A stretch of DNA of 64,000 nucleotides from Gardnerella greenwoodii 00703Dmash (GTDB lineage Bacteria; Actinomycetota; Actinomycetes; Actinomycetales; Bifidobacteriaceae). The notes under the pieces were generated by a model. The model made no database searches. It was given only the letters and a program-made list of their open reading frames with translations, and had not been told where the DNA came from. The stretch lies in assembly GCF_000263635.1 (NCBI RefSeq), contig NZ_ADEV01000009.1, positions 310,001-374,000 on the forward strand. The letters run 5' to 3'. Positions within the stretch are counted from its first letter, which is position 1, and each line of letters starts with the position of its first letter. Of the stretch, positions 61,627 to 64,000 are shown one piece after another. A program made the position numbers and the translations under genes.

Positions 61627-63969
61627 TCACCCCTTGCTCGGATGATCGATTAGCTTGTTATCTTGCAATTCTTCCCGAACCTCTTTAGCTGCAGCAACAA
61701 GATTCTCCAAGCTCGGCCAAGTTTCAGCGTCGCCTCGAGTTTTAAGACCGCAATCCGGGTTAATCCAAAGCTTCTCGGCAGGCATCTTGCGCAAAATTTC
61801 GTGAATACGCTCCACAAGCTCCGCCTTACCAGGCACGCGCGGAGAATGAATGTCGTAAACGCCAGGGCCAGCCTCAGTCTCAAAATGCGCGTCGTGAATA
61901 GCGTCAAGCACAACCAAGTCGCCGCGAGAAGCCTCGAAAGAAATCACATCCGCATCCATAGCGTCAATGTCGCGAATAATGTCATTAAACTCCGAATAGC
62001 ACATATGCGTGTGAATTTGCGTAGTCGCAGCCACTGCAGAATGAACCAGGCGGAAAGCAGAAATCGCCCAATCCAAATACTTCTTATGCCAATCAGAGCG
62101 ACGAAGCGGCAACTTTTCACGCAAAGCAGCCTCATCAATCTGAATCACACGAATACCAGCGCGCTCCAAATCCAACACTTCATCGCGAATAGCAAGAGCC
62201 AACTGCTGAGTCTGCTCCTCGTGCGTAATATCCTCGCGAGGCCAAGACCAGTTAAGAATAGTCACCGGGCCTGTAAGCATGCCCTTAACAATATGCTTCG
62301 TGCAGCTTTGAGCATAAGCGCTCCACGCCACAGTAATTGCAGACTCGCGAGAAACATCCGACCACACGATTGGAGGCTTCACGCAGCGCGTGCCATAAGA
62401 CTGCACCCAAGCGTTCTTCGTAAACTTAAAGCCGCGCAAATGCTGGCCGAAATATTCAACCATATCGTTGCGCTCAAACTCGCCGTGAACAAGCACATCC
62501 AAGCCAATTTGCTCCTGATGCTCAATGCACTTAGCAATACGATCTCGCATAAACTCGTCATAATCTTCGCGAGTAATTTCGCCCTTACGAAGATCAGCAC
62601 GAGCGTTACGAATATCCTTAGTTTGCGGGAAGGATCCAATAGTTGTCGTTGGCAAATCCGGCAAGCCAAGAGCTTCCTTCTGCAAACGCTGACGCTCTGC
62701 CCTCTCCGGAAGTCTCACAAAATCAGACTCTTTAAGATTCGCAAGACGATTAGCAACAGCAGAATCCGCTTTTACGCGTGAACCGTCGAACAAAGCCTGA
62801 TTTTTAGCCAAAACGTTACTAGATTTGCGATTTTCGTCGCCTTCTGCAGAAAGATTTGCAATATCGCGAATCTCCTGCAACTTTTCAACAGCAAAAGCAA
62901 AATGCTGCAACACATCCGCACCCAAAGCATCCTCACCAACAGTGCTAAAAGGCACGTGAAGAAGCGAGCAAGCAGTAGAAACAGCCACGCGATCCGTAAT
63001 ATTCTCGCGCAAAGCGTCAATAAGCCCAAGGCTTACAGCATAATCGTTGCGCCAAATATTACGGCCGTTCACAACGCCAGCAAAAAGCGTAGTATTATCA
63101 TTCACACCATAACGTTCAATTGCTGCAAGATTCTCGTCCTTGCCTTCCACCAAATCAACACCAACGCCGTCAAAACCAAGATTATTCACAGTTTCGTAAG
63201 CATCAGCAATATTGCCAAAATAAGTGTTAAGAAGAAGATTAACTTCCGCGCCCCTGGCCTCAAGCAAAGGCTTATACAAAGCTTCAAAAAGCTCCAAATC
63301 GCCTTCCTCTTTATCCAAAGCCAAATAAGGCTCATCAAACTGCAACCAAGTTGCGTGAAGCTCGCCAAAACGCTTAACAATACTCGCATAAGCGTTACTT
63401 AACGCCGAAATCACAGACTCAGTTACTTCCAACTCCTGAGCTTCAGGAGTACGAGCCAACTTCAAAAAAGTGTAAGGACCAATCAACACAGGCTTCGTTT
63501 CCAAACCCTGCGCGCGAGCCTCCAAAAACTCGTCAAAAGGCTTAGTTCCAGCCAAATGCAAGTCTTCCGGATTCTCAACTTCCGGCACAATATAGTGGTA
63601 GTTCGTAGTAAACCACTTCTTCATTGGCAAAGCCGTCACATCGCCGCGCTCACCCTGGTAGCCGCGAGCAATAGCAAACAAAGTATCCTCAGCATGCTCA
63701 AAATTCAAAGCATTATAACGCTCCGGCACAGCACCAAGCAAAATAGCAGTATCAAGCATTTGATCATAGTAGCTAAAATCGTTACTCGGGATTAAATCAA
63801 TTCCAGCTTCAGACTGCAAACGCCAATGCTTAGCGCGCAAAGACTTCGCAACATTGCGCACATCATCCAAAGAAGCATCCTGCTTCCAGTAGCGTTCAAT
63901 AATTTTCTTCAACTCGCGATCAGCGCCAATTCGCGGAAAACCAGACACCGAAGTTAAAACCGTAGACAT
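61627..63969 (-). CDS. metE: Cobalamin-independent methionine synthase
   Basis: The 780-residue zinc enzyme methylates homocysteine with 5-methyl-THF polyglutamate without B12. The N-terminal half begins [16 protein letters not shown]. The C-terminal catalytic half has [10 protein letters not shown], the zinc ligands in [14 protein letters not shown] (His, Cys), and [10 protein letters not shown] (second Cys). [14 protein letters not shown] is the conserved homocysteine region. An earlier in-frame start at 63999 is less likely, because GGAGG is four bases before the ATG at 63969. With metF it forms a methionine operon; any leader riboswitch would be outside the window. Confidence 0.96.
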   Translation of the reverse strand: MSTVLTSVSGFPRIGADRELKKIIERYWKQDASLDDVRNVAKSLRAKHWRLQSEAGIDLIPSNDFSYYDQMLDTAILLGAVPERYNALNFEHAEDTLFAIARGYQGERGDVTALPMKKWFTTNYHYIVPEVENPEDLHLAGTKPFDEFLEARAQGLETKPVLIGPYTFLKLARTPEAQELEVTESVISALSNAYASIVKRFGELHATWLQFDEPYLALDKEEGDLELFEALYKPLLEARGAEVNLLLNTYFGNIADAYETVNNLGFDGVGVDLVEGKDENLAAIERYGVNDNTTLFAGVVNGRNIWRNDYAVSLGLIDALRENITDRVAVSTACSLLHVPFSTVGEDALGADVLQHFAFAVEKLQEIRDIANLSAEGDENRKSSNVLAKNQALFDGSRVKADSAVANRLANLKESDFVRLPERAERQRLQKEALGLPDLPTTTIGSFPQTKDIRNARADLRKGEITREDYDEFMRDRIAKCIEHQEQIGLDVLVHGEFERNDMVEYFGQHLRGFKFTKNAWVQSYGTRCVKPPIVWSDVSRESAITVAWSAYAQSCTKHIVKGMLTGPVTILNWSWPREDITHEEQTQQLALAIRDEVLDLERAGIRVIQIDEAALREKLPLRRSDWHKKYLDWAISAFRLVHSAVAATTQIHTHMCYSEFNDIIRDIDAMDADVISFEASRGDLVVLDAIHDAHFETEAGPGVYDIHSPRVPGKAELVERIHEILRKMPAEKLWINPDCGLKTRGDAETWPSLENLVAAAKEVREELQDNKLIDHPSKG

Positions 63970-64000
63970 ACGTCCTCCAAAAATTTCTTTTCGACTCACA

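Noticed and set aside
1-64000. tRNA, rRNA, tmRNA, RNase P or SRP RNA genes
   Set aside because: I looked at the intergenic regions for their conserved motifs and recognised none; a covariance-model search was not possible.

Overview
The window reads as a chromosomal segment of a low-GC member of the Bifidobacteriaceae, most probably Gardnerella. Supporting signs are actinobacterial housekeeping genes in actinobacterial order (efp-nusB-carA-carB-pyrF-gmk-rpoZ-metK-priA and rapZ-whiA-pgk-tpiA-secG), strongly codon-biased transketolase and transaldolase genes as expected for the fructose-6-phosphate shunt, an IAKTG-type wall-sorting signal, and very large repeat-rich adhesin-like surface proteins. 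The species call is inference; no rRNA or tRNA gene was recognised.

Layout. (1) 1-4584: the 5' 1,528 codons of a giant surface protein on the minus strand, cut by the left edge, with a 10-G tract inside its signal peptide. (2) 4980-10111, minus strand: an inositol-monophosphatase-like protein, serB, fmt, dnaJ and hrcA. (3) 10423-13846, plus strand: tkt and tal with a structured spacer. (4) 13988-18902: an accessory island holding a zinc-ribbon membrane protein, a putative AbiEi-like/nuclease protein and a GNAT acetyltransferase, punctuated by three arrays of 52-bp palindromic repeats. Two of these arrays are followed by an orphan copy of the acetyltransferase 3' end. (5) 18909-38209, minus strand: core metabolism and information genes (HAD phosphatase, secG, tpiA, pgk, whiA, rapZ, aroE, priA, metK, rpoZ, gmk, a degenerate pyrF, carB, carA, nusB, efp). 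(6) 38337-42052: a membrane-anchored helical protein and a BspA-like surface protein. (7) 42142-48769, minus strand: the pyrimidine operon pyrBCFKDE. (8) 48908-49473: a RelE/ParE-type toxin-antitoxin pair. (9) 49569-52769: glnE. (10) 52896-60176: a 2,426-residue wall-anchored FIVAR-repeat protein whose promoter is preceded by a 9-G tract. (11) 60769-63969: metF and metE.

How it fits together. carAB plus pyrBCFKDE cover de novo UMP synthesis, with two irregularities: the pyrF copy next to carB has lost its catalytic Lys and Asp, and PyrB carries only the zinc domain of PyrI. metE, metF and metK form the methionine/SAM branch. Three surface proteins dominate the accessory content, and the two giants carry homopolymeric G tracts in positions suited to slipped-strand (phase or graded) variation. 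The most noteworthy signals are those two G tracts, the palindromic arrays with partly covarying arms and acetyltransferase tail copies, and the degenerate or fused pyrimidine enzymes.
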